Source: Pempheris klunzingeri
Lineage: Eukaryota > Chordata > Actinopteri > Acropomatiformes > Pempheridae
NCBI RefSeq assembly: GCF_042242105.1
Contig: NC_092034.1
Location: 16,253,644 to 16,317,643 of the forward strand
Direction of reading: 5' to 3'
Length of the DNA: 64,000 bases
In this document: positions 37,601-49,700 of the stretch, in pieces
Numbering within the stretch: the stretch's first letter is position 1
How the letters are laid out: every line of letters starts with the position of its first letter
Made by a program: the position numbers and the translations under genes
The notes under the pieces: model-generated
Seen by the model: the letters and a program-made list of their open reading frames with translations, nothing else
The model's database searches: none
Told to the model about the DNA's origin: nothing

Positions 37601-38764
37601 GCCCTTCTCACAAACATCTAATAGAGGTGCATTTCATGATATGTGTCAGCTCAGAGCAATGTCTCCTCACTGGATCTATACTTCCTATTTACAGTCTGAT
37701 GCAAAGCAGCCACATCAATCATGCAACAAATAGGTTGAACAGCTTACAAATAACAGAAGGATGCTTCTTCACTAGATCTAAACAGCTCTGTCACACACCA
37801 GTCTGACGTACTACTTTCTCCTATATTTTATATTGATCACTGATAGAGAAGAACATGTATTTTCATTATATGAATCGCTAAGAATTGATACAATAACAGT
37901 GGGAATTTTCTCAACTATCATCCCAGCATTATATCCACTTGACTAAGGATTGCAGACACTGTGGCAGTGACCTGGTTGTTGCTGTGTTGCACAACCCACA
38001 CATCCATCCACCACCACCCCCCACCCCACCCCTCCATCAATAACACATGCCTCCAATCAAACGAGAATGGACACTGCTTTTCCTAAGTGATAGATGGAGG
38101 GATCAAATCTGGTGAATCTCGAGCGTGATCGCGTGTCATGTTTGTAGCACATCTCCTTCAGAGACAGGACGACCACAGGACTGCGCAAAAACAAGCAGCA
38201 CTCGCCTTCAATGAGAAGCAGAAGCAGTAAAATTGTAGAGAGCGGTGCAGCATAAACTGCAACACAAAGTGGGCTGCTAGATCCTATTGCATAACAGCTG
38301 TGAAGATGGAGGAGTGCTATCTACACCATCAACAGCACTGCCATTTCAGGTGGGGGGTGTACAGTCACTTAGAAACTGGGACCATCGATCCCATTCAAGG
38401 GATCATCCAGCTGAATGACAACATTTTCACAGCTGTTATAGCTAAAAGGGAATAAACGACGAGCGCCGAGAGCGGGCGGTGGATGGAGAGTCAGGGAAGG
38501 TACCCCACCCGAGGACCGCCGCTGGCACGCGCACGCACGTACATATGATTTAGCTCCACTCAGCTTTTTCCGGAGGGACCACCGTTATTAACCTCTGGGT
38601 AATAAAGCAGAGCACGGTGCTGAGTGGGAAATACACCGAACGTATAAAACATAACGTCAAGCACCAGCCGCGCGCCACTTGCAGGCGTCTACACAGCGGA
38701 AACATGTAAAGGTTTGGTTAGCTAGCTAACCGGGTTCAGAGGGGCTAGCTGTCTACTCACCCAT
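17995..38764 (-). CDS. rap1gds1: Rap1 GTPase-GDP dissociation stimulator 1 (SmgGDS)
   Basis: Fifteen coding exons, in transcript order: 38764-38761 (only ATGG), 35624-35517, 33975-33853, 32031-31906, 27975-27829, 23821-23693, 23149-23024, 22061-21918, 20780-20649, 20286-20152, 19983-19858, 19330-19191, 18816-18690, 18371-18243 and 18122-17995. They total 1824 nt, or 607 aa, the length of the long human isoform. All use GT-AG sites and stay in phase. SmgGDS is an armadillo-repeat protein that binds prenylated and pre-prenylated small GTPases (Rap1, RhoA, Rac1, K-Ras) and escorts them or stimulates GDP release. Matching blocks include TPKVANIIAEVAKN, LLQTGRALGNICYDS, LLTVFCGMLMNYSN, GGKGSVFQKVLSWIP, LAGALAIANFARN, KLVERLVEWCEAKDHAGVM and LLSALIRHSKSK. 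No signal peptide or membrane segment is present, as expected for a cytosolic protein. The gene faces tspan5. Confidence 0.96.
20963..21014. repeat. Near-perfect 22-bp inverted repeat in a rap1gds1 intron
   Basis: The arm CCCCCACTTTTATAGTTTCATA (20963-20984) pairs with 20993-21014 around an 8-nt loop. There is one difference, which would be a G-U pair in plus-strand RNA. It lies in the intron between the exons at 20649-20780 and 21918-22061. It could be the folded-back relic of a small inverted-repeat element or a structured RNA. Confidence 0.75.
22634..22665 (+). repeat. (GA)n microsatellite
   Basis: A pure AG dinucleotide run in the rap1gds1 intron between the exons at 21918-22061 and 23024-23149. 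Confidence 0.9.
23822..27828. other. rap1gds1 intron 5
   Basis: A 4-kb intron with no supported exon. It contains the SINE-like repeat at 25330-25560 and short purine-rich or homopolymer tracts (for example near 26100 and 26710). The rest is AT-rich and unassigned. Confidence 0.6.
25330..25560 (-). repeat. tRNA-derived SINE-like teleost repeat (copy B)
   Basis: It starts 'ctatccatccatccatcgtc' and continues 'gggctggagccgacccctgc', 'ccagccaatcacagggccga', 'gacagacaaccactcagact' and 'tgtgtctgtactgtgggaga'. This is the reverse complement of the copy at 55655-55980 and parallel to copy A at 7203. Confidence 0.7.
27829..27975 (-). other. rap1gds1: 147-nt in-frame rap1gds1 exon (candidate cassette exon)
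   Basis: This exon is exactly 49 codons long with matching phases on both sides, so skipping it would keep the frame and give a 558-aa product. In human the two main SmgGDS isoforms are 607 and 558 aa and differ by one armadillo repeat (ARM C), which alters preference for prenylated versus unprenylated GTPases. Length and position (starting at about residue 121) fit that cassette. Skipping in this fish is inferred, not shown. Confidence 0.7.
27976..31905. other. rap1gds1 intron 4
   Basis: No host exon is supported. The stretch 30220-30900 carries a decayed LINE reverse-transcriptase fragment. Other sequence is AT-rich and unassigned. Confidence 0.6.
30220..30900 (+). mobile_element. Decayed non-LTR retrotransposon (LINE) fragment
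   Basis: The block 'gaagcggctgagatgaagg' to 'tttccaag' (about 30229-30261) reads EAAEMKVSISK, like the conserved reverse-transcriptase segment EAAGM.IS.SK of fish LINEs. Further on, 'gcccggccatctagaaggag' and 'gaactgctgcttcttcacat' (about 30820-30872) match blocks found downstream in the same element. The frame is broken many times. Confidence 0.5.
32450..32747 (+). mobile_element. Retroposed insert with 17-bp target-site duplication and poly(A) tail
   Basis: The 17-mer AAAACAGGGCCCAGGTT occurs at 32450-32466 and again at 32731-32747. Between them lies a 264-bp insert ending in AATAAA (near 32696-32702), a T-run, and a 12-A tail directly against the second copy. An A-rich junction, long target duplication and 3' tail are the marks of LINE-mediated target-primed reverse transcription. 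The insert is AT/GT-rich and has no recognisable coding content. It may be a truncated LINE or a retroposed 3' UTR. It lies in rap1gds1 intron 3, antisense to the gene. Confidence 0.85.
34305..34400 (+). repeat. 3' tail fragment of the SINE-like repeat
   Basis: It contains 'cacccaatgtcagctaggat', 'gagctccagcccc' and 'aaggataagtggtatagaca' followed by ATGGATGGATGG, the same tail as at 55885-55980 and 51463-51503. Confidence 0.7.
35625..38760. other. rap1gds1 intron 1
   Basis: A 3.1-kb first intron with no coding exon. It contains a short Tc1-type terminal fragment (37148-37225, 'ctacaatgtagaaaataatg ... gagaaggtgtgcccaaacc'), the same end as in the relic at 1509. Near the gene start (38440-38760) the sequence becomes GC- and CpG-rich. 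Confidence 0.6.
37148..37225 (+). mobile_element. Tc1-like transposon terminal fragment
   Basis: 'aataatctacaatgtagaaa' followed by 'cattgaatgagaaggtgtgc' and 'ccaaacctttgactg' matches the terminal ~80 bp of Tc1-like elements and is closer to consensus than the copy near 1509. Confidence 0.65.
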
Positions 38765-39160
38765 CTCAGCAGGCTCTTGTTACGCTAAATAAATAGGAGT
38801 GTTCTCTCTCCAGCTGTAAGAACAGTCGTAGCGTTACTAGCCAGAGGCTCCGGTTTCTCCACACTGTCCGTCCCTTAAACCGCCTTAAACTGGTGAAGTT
38901 AGCGGGTGAGCTAGGTAGTCAAGCGAGCTAGCCAGTTGGGTAGCGACAGCAGCCACCGGGGCCGGTAGGACACTCCCGCTCAGATGGATGCGGTGCGGCG
39001 GTACAGCGGCCTGTACACCGGGTGACTACCAGGCTAACACATCCAGCTTCCTCTCATATCCACACTGACAGGCAGGACCTGCTGGCTAGCTGGCGCTCCC
39101 CTCGAAGACTGGCTCAGTCTGACATGCCACAGTAAAGGCTGCAGGATGGGAGTAAGAGCG
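38440..39160 (-). promoter_or_regulatory. rap1gds1: CpG-rich promoter region of rap1gds1
   Basis: This stretch is far richer in CG dinucleotides than its surroundings (for example 'gacgagcgccgagagcgggc' at 38458) and straddles the first coding exon. It therefore likely contains the transcription start and 5' UTR. No TATA box is obvious. The exact start cannot be set from sequence. Confidence 0.5.
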
Positions 39161-39239
39161 GGACTTCCGGTCAGAGCCTTCAAAATAAAAGCAGTTCAAG
39201 GAGGAAACCTGAGAGATGTCTAAAAGCAGGAGCCAGTCA

Positions 39240-40260
39240 TGGCTGGGAGTACATTTACTCAAATACTGTACTTAAGTACAAGGTATTTGTACTTTGCTTG
39301 AGTATTTCATTTTATTAGAGCCAGAGCACCGAGTGTGTAACACCCGGCGAGGACCCTATTGTAATTCAAATAATAATAATAATAATGATTATTATTATAA
39401 TCATTATTATTATTATTATTATTATTGTTATCATCAAACACACAGGAACTCTGGCATTTTGCATAATATGTCAAAATTTTGTGCATTTTGGGCCTTTTTT
39501 TGGGGTCATAAACGGTCGAACCAGTCCAAGGCCGTTCATCCGATCCACCTCAAATTTGGCAGTCTTGTAGGCGATGACTTAATGATGAAAAGTTTTAAAA
39601 CTTGTGTACAAAAGGGGCCTCAAACTTCAGTTTCTCGCCATGAAACAGGAAGTGGGTTATAAATGGGCTGTAGATGGTCAAATCTGGACGAAGCTTATCA
39701 TGTTTGATGAGAGTCCGGCCCTGAACAGAACTATAGGACAATATTCACTGACACTCATAGCGCCTCCTAGTGGCAATAAGAAATGTCATGTTTTACTCTG
39801 TGACACTGAGGAGATGAATGAGCAGATCTACTTCAAAATGCTGTCAGATTACCCTAAAGGCTTTGATGAAGCTTTTTTGCAAAAACTGCTATAGCCATAA
39901 CTCCTATCTTTACCAAATTTACTGTGCTTTATGACCCCCTGCAATATTTCAACGAAGCAGCCCCCGCACTATATTTGACTACATTTACGTGCTTTAGTGA
40001 GTTTATAGAGAATTAGGAGACCTACAAAAAAGTCTCTTGGAGCCATGTTGCAAACCCAACAGGAAATCCCTTATTTTTAATTAAGTGTCAGAATCTTTGG
40101 CCATTCGGAGGGGTTGTAAATTGTTAAACTAGTCCAAGGGGATTAATCAGATCCACCTCAAACCTGGTCAGTGTGTGGCCAAAATCTTAATGAGGAAAAT
40201 GATCAAAGCTCCATACAAAACTTTTAGGCAGTGGCAGTGGCATTGAATTCCCAAAACAGG
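39240..40260. repeat. Unclassified teleost repeats with an internal duplication
   Basis: It opens with the common 'agtacatttactcaaatact' repeat, then an (ATT)n run (39368-39428). Two diverged versions of one block follow: 'ccagtccaaggccgttcatc ... gatccacctcaaatttgg' near 39520 and 'ctagtccaaggggattaatc ... gatccacctcaaacctgg' near 40130. 'agcgcctcctagtggcaat' (39758) is another motif common in fish repeats. No transposase or reverse transcriptase is recognisable. Confidence 0.45.
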
Positions 40261-40733
40261 AAGTAATACATTTTATTTATAATGCACTTTATATTTGGAG
40301 GTACAAATCTCAAAGTTCAGCTTCATGTGACATAGATCATTTCATTTAATGATTAAATGAATTAATGATTTTATTCATCCTTTTGCCTCACTTTGCACAA
40401 TGTGTATGTGTATTATATCGCTTCTATTTTTATACCTCATTAAATAAATTTCATGGCTCATCAGTGGCTACTTATAATCCAATAATATAACTTGTGAAAT
40501 GTACTTTTCTGCATAGTGAGTACTTTTGATACTTTAAGTATATTTTGATACTGATACTGTCCCTCCAAGAGGTGATTACTACTGATGATCAATGGGACAG
40601 GATAATCAAACATATGGATAATAAGGAGAAAAAGGACAAAAGATCGGGAGCTATTGTTTTAAAGAGTAACTAACAGCCTAACTTTGGTATTTTTAAACCA
40701 GGGCCCAATTTTTACATAGTATGCACTTGATTG

Positions 40734-41735
40734 CAGTGGCGGGCCGTTCATTTTACACCTGGGCCTTCAGTGGCGTCCTACCTGAATCAGACCACCTCTT
40801 AATACCATCATTATGACGTCACGGCTATAGAAACCATCAGTATTATACAGAAAGGCAGTGTAACAGGACGCTGCACCGCAGACAGGTATCTCATGTTAGG
40901 AGAATGAATGACGTCACTAAAGCAAGAAACCCAATTAAAAGAGTTCAACAAGTCACCAAACTCTCTAACCACCGACTCGGCTCCAAACACAGAGTGGTTC
41001 AGTTGCCAACACCAGACATTCTCAGCAACACACTCTGCTCCTCGGAGCAGAGTGTGTTGCTGAGGGTACCGCTCGTAGTTGCTGACCTGAAAGTGGCGGA
41101 CGAACCCTTTTCCCGGCTGGGACAGGCTCGCTAGCTTCGGGGGGGGCCGGCATTTCCTCAAAATGTCCAGCTTTTCTTGGAAAGTCCGCCTTGAAAATGG
41201 ATTTCTAAGTAGATCTGCGACCAAATTAACATCTTCTCCTCCGTCAGCCATTGTGGGTTAAAAAAACTGCTATTAATACTTAGGATGATGATAAAGTTTT
41301 AGCTCGTGCAGGTCGCTACAGATAAGAATCGCTAGCTTTGGCTACGCTCTCTGACCAGCCAATCAGAGCACGTGAAAATACTGACGTCATCGTACACCTG
41401 CTAGAAGGCCCTGGGGTCACCAACTCAAAATCTGATTGGTTAAAGCAACAGTTTGATTGTGATGTATTTTAAACTACGGGCGCCTGCACTTTAGATTCTG
41501 AAGGCCTCAGGGCAGATTTCTTTGACCCTGGCAACACATGATGGCTGAAATATGATTGGATAAAAGCTCTAATATAGACATACACTGCTGGATACAGAGA
41601 CGCGCTATGAAATGAAGAGCATAGACTATTAGGAATAATCTAAAATGATTAATGGGAAAATATTAAAACGTAAATCAGTGATTCTGAGTTTAGGCCAGCA
41701 GAGAAGGCCTTGCTGGCCCTGACGGCCCACCACTG
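40734..41735 (-). mobile_element. hAT-type DNA transposon, internally deleted
   Basis: The ends are inverted repeats: CAGTGGCGGGCCGT at 40734 and, reversed, CAGTGGTGGGCCGT ending at 41735. The 8-bp target duplication CTTGATTG is perfect on both sides (40726-40733 and 41736-41743), the hAT hallmark. Inside, a minus-strand frame (41251 down to about 41050) encodes the N-terminal part of a ZMYM1-like hAT transposase: 'DLLRNPFSRRTFQEKLDIL' then 'PPKLASLSQPGKGFVRHFQ' and 'SNYERYP'. The catalytic remainder is absent, so the copy cannot be autonomous. The perfect duplications suggest a fairly recent insertion. Confidence 0.92.
41021..41064. repeat. Perfect 21-bp palindrome with 2-nt spacer
   Basis: CTCAGCAACACACTCTGCTCC, then TC, then its exact reverse complement. 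It lies inside the hAT element at the point where the transposase similarity ends, so it may mark the deletion junction. Confidence 0.95.
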
Positions 41736-42475
41736 CTTGATTGTTAGTTACAAAAAGTTATCCTTTAACACTAGCCTGAAAAGCAGTGTTTTGCCACTGT
41801 GTGCGTTTGGGTGTGCTCAGAAAATGACCCCTTTTACCACCATTAAAAACAGAGATAACACAGTGTCCTGTCCACCTGTGCCTCTCTGCAGGAAGGTGAA
41901 AAGTTCAACATCTCAGGAAAGATAAGGCTTTTGAGGTCTCTCAAATGGTTACTGCTTATTCTTTCCTCTTTTTTCCCACCTTAGAGCTAAATTTAAGTCA
42001 ATATAGACTAACAAAATGACATCTGTCTTGAGGAGCAGACACACAGTTTTACAACTACATGCAGTACATAACATGCAATACAGAAGTGCATTTTTCATTC
42101 TAAAAAATCACAGCCCAGATTTGACCTTAACTGAAGCTGCTACAAAGGAGAAAGAAAGAGGAAGTCAGCTGCTGTACTTATATACTGATCCTCCTCAGAC
42201 AGCCAGTCTGGTGAGCATGGCGTGATTTGTCCATCGAGGGGTGCTGTGATACCAGCAGACAGCTAAACATGAAGCTTCATATCCACTTTCAGATCCTGAT
42301 GAATCTTTTTCAAGTCTTATATGCGTCTCTTATGGTGTTTGTCATGTCTGCCAAGTAGCATCAAATATGTCCAGTTTCAGAACTAAAAGTCCTGAAAGAT
42401 ATTACCCAAAACCAGAGGTGGAGTAAGTACATTTATTATTTAGTATTGTATTGTACAAGAACATATAATAACATA

Positions 42476-42530
42476 TATGAAAAAAAATATATATATACAC
42501 ACACACACATATATATATATATATCTAATG
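42476..42530 (+). repeat. (AT)n/(AC)n microsatellite
   Basis: Alternating TA and CA dinucleotide runs in the intergenic interval upstream of slc1a1. Confidence 0.85.
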
Positions 42531-42808
42531 CATCCATAAGATTCTGGTATTTCTTGTTCTATAACTATTGGTTCATGTGTTTTCAAGTGAAAGTCGGGTG
42601 CTTGTCCATAATCAGTGTATTACCAAAAGCAGATAGCAGTCAGTATGCTCTGAGTTTGGAGAGGCAAGCTGGTGGCTCAGACGCTAACATATGTTAGCCA
42701 CATACAAAAAAGTTCCAATATCCATCGATGCTCTCTTCCAAGCCACCAGAACCCATTGGCAGAAGCTGTAATCTGCACTTGTTAAAGCCCCAAACTCAAA
42801 GCAACTAG

Positions 42809-43764
<956 letters not shown>

Positions 43765-46700
43765 ATGGACATGATGGGCAACAAAGAGCGACGAAGGGTG
43801 AATTTCAAAAGCTTGCTGAGGAGGAACTGGCTTCTCATTGCCACCGTCTTATCAGTGGTGCTCGGTATGTGGAAACCCCTTCATGTCTGCTCATGTGTTC
43901 TCAGGGAGCGAGACGCTGTCACGCAGCTCTCACCTCTCTTCACTGCTGTTTCTGTGTCCATCCTTACATGTCACTGTTGATTTAATCAGCCTCCGCATCA
44001 GCTGGCCACCGCTTGGCTGAGCAGCATCAATAAATGTGTGTTAAGGGAGTCTTGCTTTCCATCACTGTTTTCTATAACAGAGGGTAGGATGGGCTGCTTA
44101 GTGCGGTTTCACATGAGACACAGCCTCTGTCCTCTCCCATCCACCCCCCCCCCTCCCTGCGTCTGGACGTGTCTCAGTCAAACGTGACCAGACTGAAGGG
44201 ACAGCTGATCCCGGGTCTGTGTTGGCTGCTCTGTAGAGGCTCTCAGCAGGTGGCAGGTCTTCAGATGAATGTTTTTTAATGAGTTATTACAGGCGTTTCC
44301 GTCAAAAGGGATTGTTCCCTTTTTAAGGGGTTTTGGAGATCAGCATGTTTTATGAGAGCAGGATGAGGAGCTGGATATCAGTCTCATGCCTGCGCGTTCA
44401 TTTCAGAGCTGCAGTCAGGGGACAGTTAGCGTAGCTTAGCACAAACACTGGAAACAAGTGTGGAAAGCTAGCGTGATCATAAATGCGTCTTGTAAAACCT
44501 CAAGCTCGCTGACCAACACAAACTTAATGAATGCTCATCCGTAATGTAAACTGCTTGCAGTCTTAATGCTAAGCTAGGCTAAACACATCCAGACTCCCTC
44601 TGCCATAGTGCTCAAAATAACATCAAAAATATAAATGCTTTACTGTTCTATTCAGCCCAAAAGCAGTTATGCAAATGCATGCTTTTATCAGAGCACAACT
44701 GACCCTGTATTTGTCTGTGGCTTTTTTAACACTGAGTAACCATCAAATTGTTTTATTATTACCTGTATTCACATAAAGCAGGAATGTTGGGCTTTATCAC
44801 ATCATTAAGGGTTGCAGCAGCAACAGACTTTGTATCATGGCCCATATTAGCTTTCCACACTGTAAAAAAGTCTGTATATTCAGAGGGTTTAGTTTTTTTA
44901 GTTTAATCTTTGAGATGTGTGGTCAGTCTGTGCTAATGAACTTCTCTCCAAGCCTTGATCTTGTCTTAAAGCAATAATTAATTAACCAATTAAGCAGTTG
45001 ATTAATGGATTGTTTAAGAGGAGATAATCCTGTTATTATTATTTCTGATGACTCCAACAAGGTCATTTTATATAAAGTGCCCATTTAAATCTTTTTTTTT
45101 TCTATTTGTAGGACACAAGATTCAATTTTCATTTCATTTTTGTTTAGATTTAAACGTTAGTTCACTCATTTCCACTTTGCTGTATTCATTTTATTTAAGC
45201 CAACAAGCTTATAAAACAGGCAAAAAAGAATTAAAATAGATTTTTTTCCTCACTGAGAAATACAACATTTTAAGAGCGAACATTATGTTTTTCTACAGCG
45301 TAGCTTATGTCTCCTTCTCCCTCTGGAAACACGATCATGTGTTTGTGTTGGACTTTTTCACCTTTTATTTCCCACCTACCTTGAAACATTCAAACCCACT
45401 CAGAGAGAATGATCTGTTCTGTAAGTTAATGCTCTTTCCTCCATACATCGGCCAAGGTCGGATTACCGTCCAGGAAAGACTCCACATCCCCGGGTCACGA
45501 GTGGCAATAGGTTTGGGTGATTTATAGTAAGTCGTTCATAGTAGACATTGTGGCCGTGGCCAAATATATTTGGGGCTTCCATGTTTATTACAAGGGCACA
45601 AGTGAATGCAGCAGTTTCACGACATTAAGTCGTAATGGAATTGAGGATAAATGCAGCCAAAAGGGTATTTGATCCAAAAGTATTAAAACCCTCAGAGACA
45701 GGAGCAACTTTTATATGTAACGTTGGCTCTCTGCAGAGCTTTGTCTGGTCATGGGTCTTTGAGCATATTGTAAGTTTTTTTCCTGCCAATTTCCCGTGGT
45801 ATTTTTGACAAAGCAAGTAAGACTGATGATAATAATAATACATTATATTTATAGGTGCCTTTCAAAACACCCAAGGACACCGTACAAGACACAGATAAAA
45901 ACAAACAGCAAAAATATTCACTCAGGAGGACAGCAAGTATTTTGTAATGGCTCAATGCTCTGTGTTTCCTGTCTGTAATAGTGTGTGTCCTTTTTTTTGT
46001 TATGTTTTCATGCCCTGGAGGTTTAGGATACAGCAATAAAGTCACTCACTCCTAGTTGTTCTTTTACCTTTATGACATCACGAGAAAGCCTCCCAGGTCG
46101 CTTTCTTGCATTTTTGCTTTGAAATCAGTGAACTGATTTCATAAAAATCCATTTGAAAGGAACATTTTTGTTGCTTTGTCATTATTTGTAGCATTTCAAG
46201 GACTCACTATTCTTTGTTTTGAGCTCAGTAAAGTTGAAGGTCGAGTTTCAAAACACCATCAGTTGGCTGGGAGTGAATCTAGTGAGTCTCCCTGATTGAT
46301 CATGATGAGAATAATGATTTACCTGCCGCTTCAGCCCAACCTGTGCAAGAACTGCAGTTCAGAGCCGTGGCTATCACATGCTGATGTGCGCCATGCACAG
46401 GCAATGTCAGCTTGACATTGACCTGGTATTTTCCGTTGAATAAGGAGGGGATCCTAAACAGATTTCAAAAACAGGAACTGCCCAAGAGTCCGTGCTTAAA
46501 CAGAAACAGCAGGAGCTTGAATGAAACACATAAATCTAGAAAAACAAATGATACTGCATCTGCAACACCATCGTCGCCTGCAGTGTTAAAGTTTTAGCTT
46601 CAACACTTCTGTCGTTTAGCAGCTATCTTTGCCTGTGAGTGGCAACATTAAAATACCGTCACTGCTGCTGCTGCTGTTAATGCAGTTGTTCGGGTGTAGC

Positions 46701-49700
46701 CGGCACAGTTGGGAAAGGACCAAACGGCTGAATGTGACAGGTTGAGTGAGTTTGCGAGGGAGTTCCTGTCCTGTTACATGGGGCGCTCCACGTCCACAGA
46801 TTCCAAAGAATAGGTCACATTCTTTTACAAGCATCTGTGATGGTGGTCTGGTGTGTGTGATAACACTGGAGGTCATTTTTGGGGTGCATTACTGAAATCA
46901 TTCAGTGGGATGAGGGGTTTATAGCTCGGATACATAATTATATGTGTGTCGAGCCTCATGAATTCTGTAAACCTCACTGACCTGTGATATTGTGTTTCTC
47001 ATGCGGAGAAAATTCTCAACTCATTTCATTGACATTAAACCAATTTCAGTGTTCTATATAATGAAGTTGGACTGCACCCGTCCACCCTGCCTGACCCGAG
47101 TACAGTGCATATGGTCGTCTGCTCTGTGATCTGAGGACATGCAGGTTTTCTCCAGAAGAAAACCAAGAATTCTTCATAGCTTCACGTCTTTCTCTCAACC
47201 TCTCAGGGATAAGTTTGGGCGTCGTGGTCAGAGAGTATGCGTCCCTCTCCCATCTCCACAAGCAGTATTTTGGCTTTCCAGGAGAGATCCTCATGCGAAT
47301 GCTGAAGCTTGTCATCCTCCCGCTCATCATTTCAAGCATGATAACAGGTAACGTACATGCCCACTTCCGACTTTTAAGACTTTCATGTGAAAGAGTTCTT
47401 GTTCTGTCATAACTGTTCCCTAAGCTTTGTGTTTTAGTTGCTTAACCGTAACCGTTGATGATTTATTTGCAGTAACTAGTGGGCAACCTTTCACCTAACC
47501 ATAACCACACCATGGCTGCGAAAAAAACAAAACACTTTGGCCTTTCACATTAAAAAAAAACATCATTATTATTTGATGGTTTTCCATATTTTTTCAGTGC
47601 ATGGACCATAGGACTAAAACAGTTAGCTAACTGATTAATGAATCCATCATCTGGCAATTATTTGGTAATTCTTCATGCAAAACAATAAACACCCGCTACC
47701 TCCAGCCCACAAAACGTAAGAATTTTCTGCTTTAACAATGATGAACATTTCACTATTTTTCAACAATGACTAAACTATTCATTGTCTTTGTCATAAGTAA
47801 TTTGTTTCAATCTGGACAGGACAACAGGGCAAATGATTCATGGCAGAACTTGTTTGCTAGCTAAGTCAGAATAAGATAATACTGAAAGACAAAGAGAAGG
47901 ATGTTACAGCTGCAAACTAATGCAGCTACACACTCCAGGTAAGTGTTGAAAAATGCCATTGAGGAGCTGCATTACATCCTCTCTGAATAATCCCTTCACC
48001 TTGTTCACTGCAGCGTATCCAGGCTCCCTGTTTAAATGGAATTAGGCCTACAGTAAGAGCAGTTCATCCTTCTAGCTGCAAAATGAACCATTACATGGTA
48101 TATGTCACAGAGGTAGTGATACAGTAATGTTTATCCACGGTAGCAGTTCCTGAATTGGTTATTATACATATTTTGTTCTACTTAATCTTCTATCTGCATT
48201 TCCCTGGAGTTTGCCCCACCAGCATACCATTATTTCTCACATGTGCCATAACATAATATAGGAATCAGGCTTGAAGTCCTCCTTTTCCTGCTCAAACAAG
48301 CATGCAGAGGAGGACAGAATGTGTTGTTGCTCGTTCTCTGGTGCAATATGCTGCTTTAGGTTTATGTGAACTATAAACAGTAAACAGTAAAATTTTATTC
48401 CTAAAAGGCATCCTGATGGTCTTCTTATCTTGAATGACCTAAATGATGTAATCCTAAATATAAATGAAAAGATGAATCATGTAAGAATCAACAATAACAA
48501 GTCTTATCACTTGCTATCTGTATTCCGTCTTATTCATGTATTGCTACGCAGACAGAACAATGGGCGATATATGGTTAATAAAGTAAAGTAATTTTAAAAA
48601 AAAGAATATTCCATTTCAAGCATTGCATGATGAGTGATAGTTTAGAGAACAGTGGTTATCAAAATTTACTGAATCACTGAAGCTAATGAAATATAAAGTT
48701 TTTGGGAGATCATCTCATTGATCAACATGATTAGCTATTTGTGATAAGTTAGTGTCAAGGACCTAGACAGTGACTTTGGTATTGTTTAGAAGTCACTTTT
48801 AATTCAAAACCAAACAAACCAAAATCAAATTCAAGCTGGAAAATTGCAATTTTGTGTGATTTTCATCTGATCATATTTACTTTTGACAGTTTGGATTGCA
48901 AATGTGCTTTTTGTCCACAGGTGTTGCAGCTCTGGACTCCGAGGTATCAGGAAAGATCGGCCTGCGAGCTGTCATTTATTACTTCTCAACAACCATCATT
49001 GCAGTTATTCTTGGTGAGTTGATATTTTCCCACTTTTGTCTCTCGTCTAGTTCTTTGGTAACACTGTTTACGCTACCTCCTGTTTTTTTTAGGCTGCTTT
49101 ACAGTTAAGCCACCCAAAGGATGTTATGTAAAACTGGTAGCTGATATGAAAACTGCTGTATATGAGTTAGATTTTTCATTAGAGCGTGCTGAGTGGTGTC
49201 ATCCTTTGCAGGCATTATACTGGTGATGACCATCAAACCAGGAGTCTCTCAATCAGCTGACCACATTGACAGAGCTGGGACCATGCCCAATGTCACGACA
49301 GTTGACACACTCTTGGACCTTCTCAGGTGACCTTCGCACTGCATCATAGAAACTGTCAAATTCTTAGAACCATGAAGGGAAAGAGAGTGCAGAGTCCTGT
49401 TAGTCTGAAATTGAAATACTTGAGTTGTGGTGCTGAGTCAGTAATTATGCCGTTATACAAACTGGATTGTACATGTTGTATCCTAGCCTCCTCCCGGCTG
49501 AACCCCAATGCCTTCCCATGTCTCTTTGTCTTTTGTTATGTCTTTGTAGTCTCAATATGATACAAATTCTACAAATGGAGAAAATGACGTCTGCTTTGTC
49601 ATTCAACTAAAGCTGGGCATACACTGTACGATTTTAGCCTATTTCCAACTCCATGTTTGAGCTGCAGGACTCATTTTAGAGTTGGATTGAATTTCAGCTT

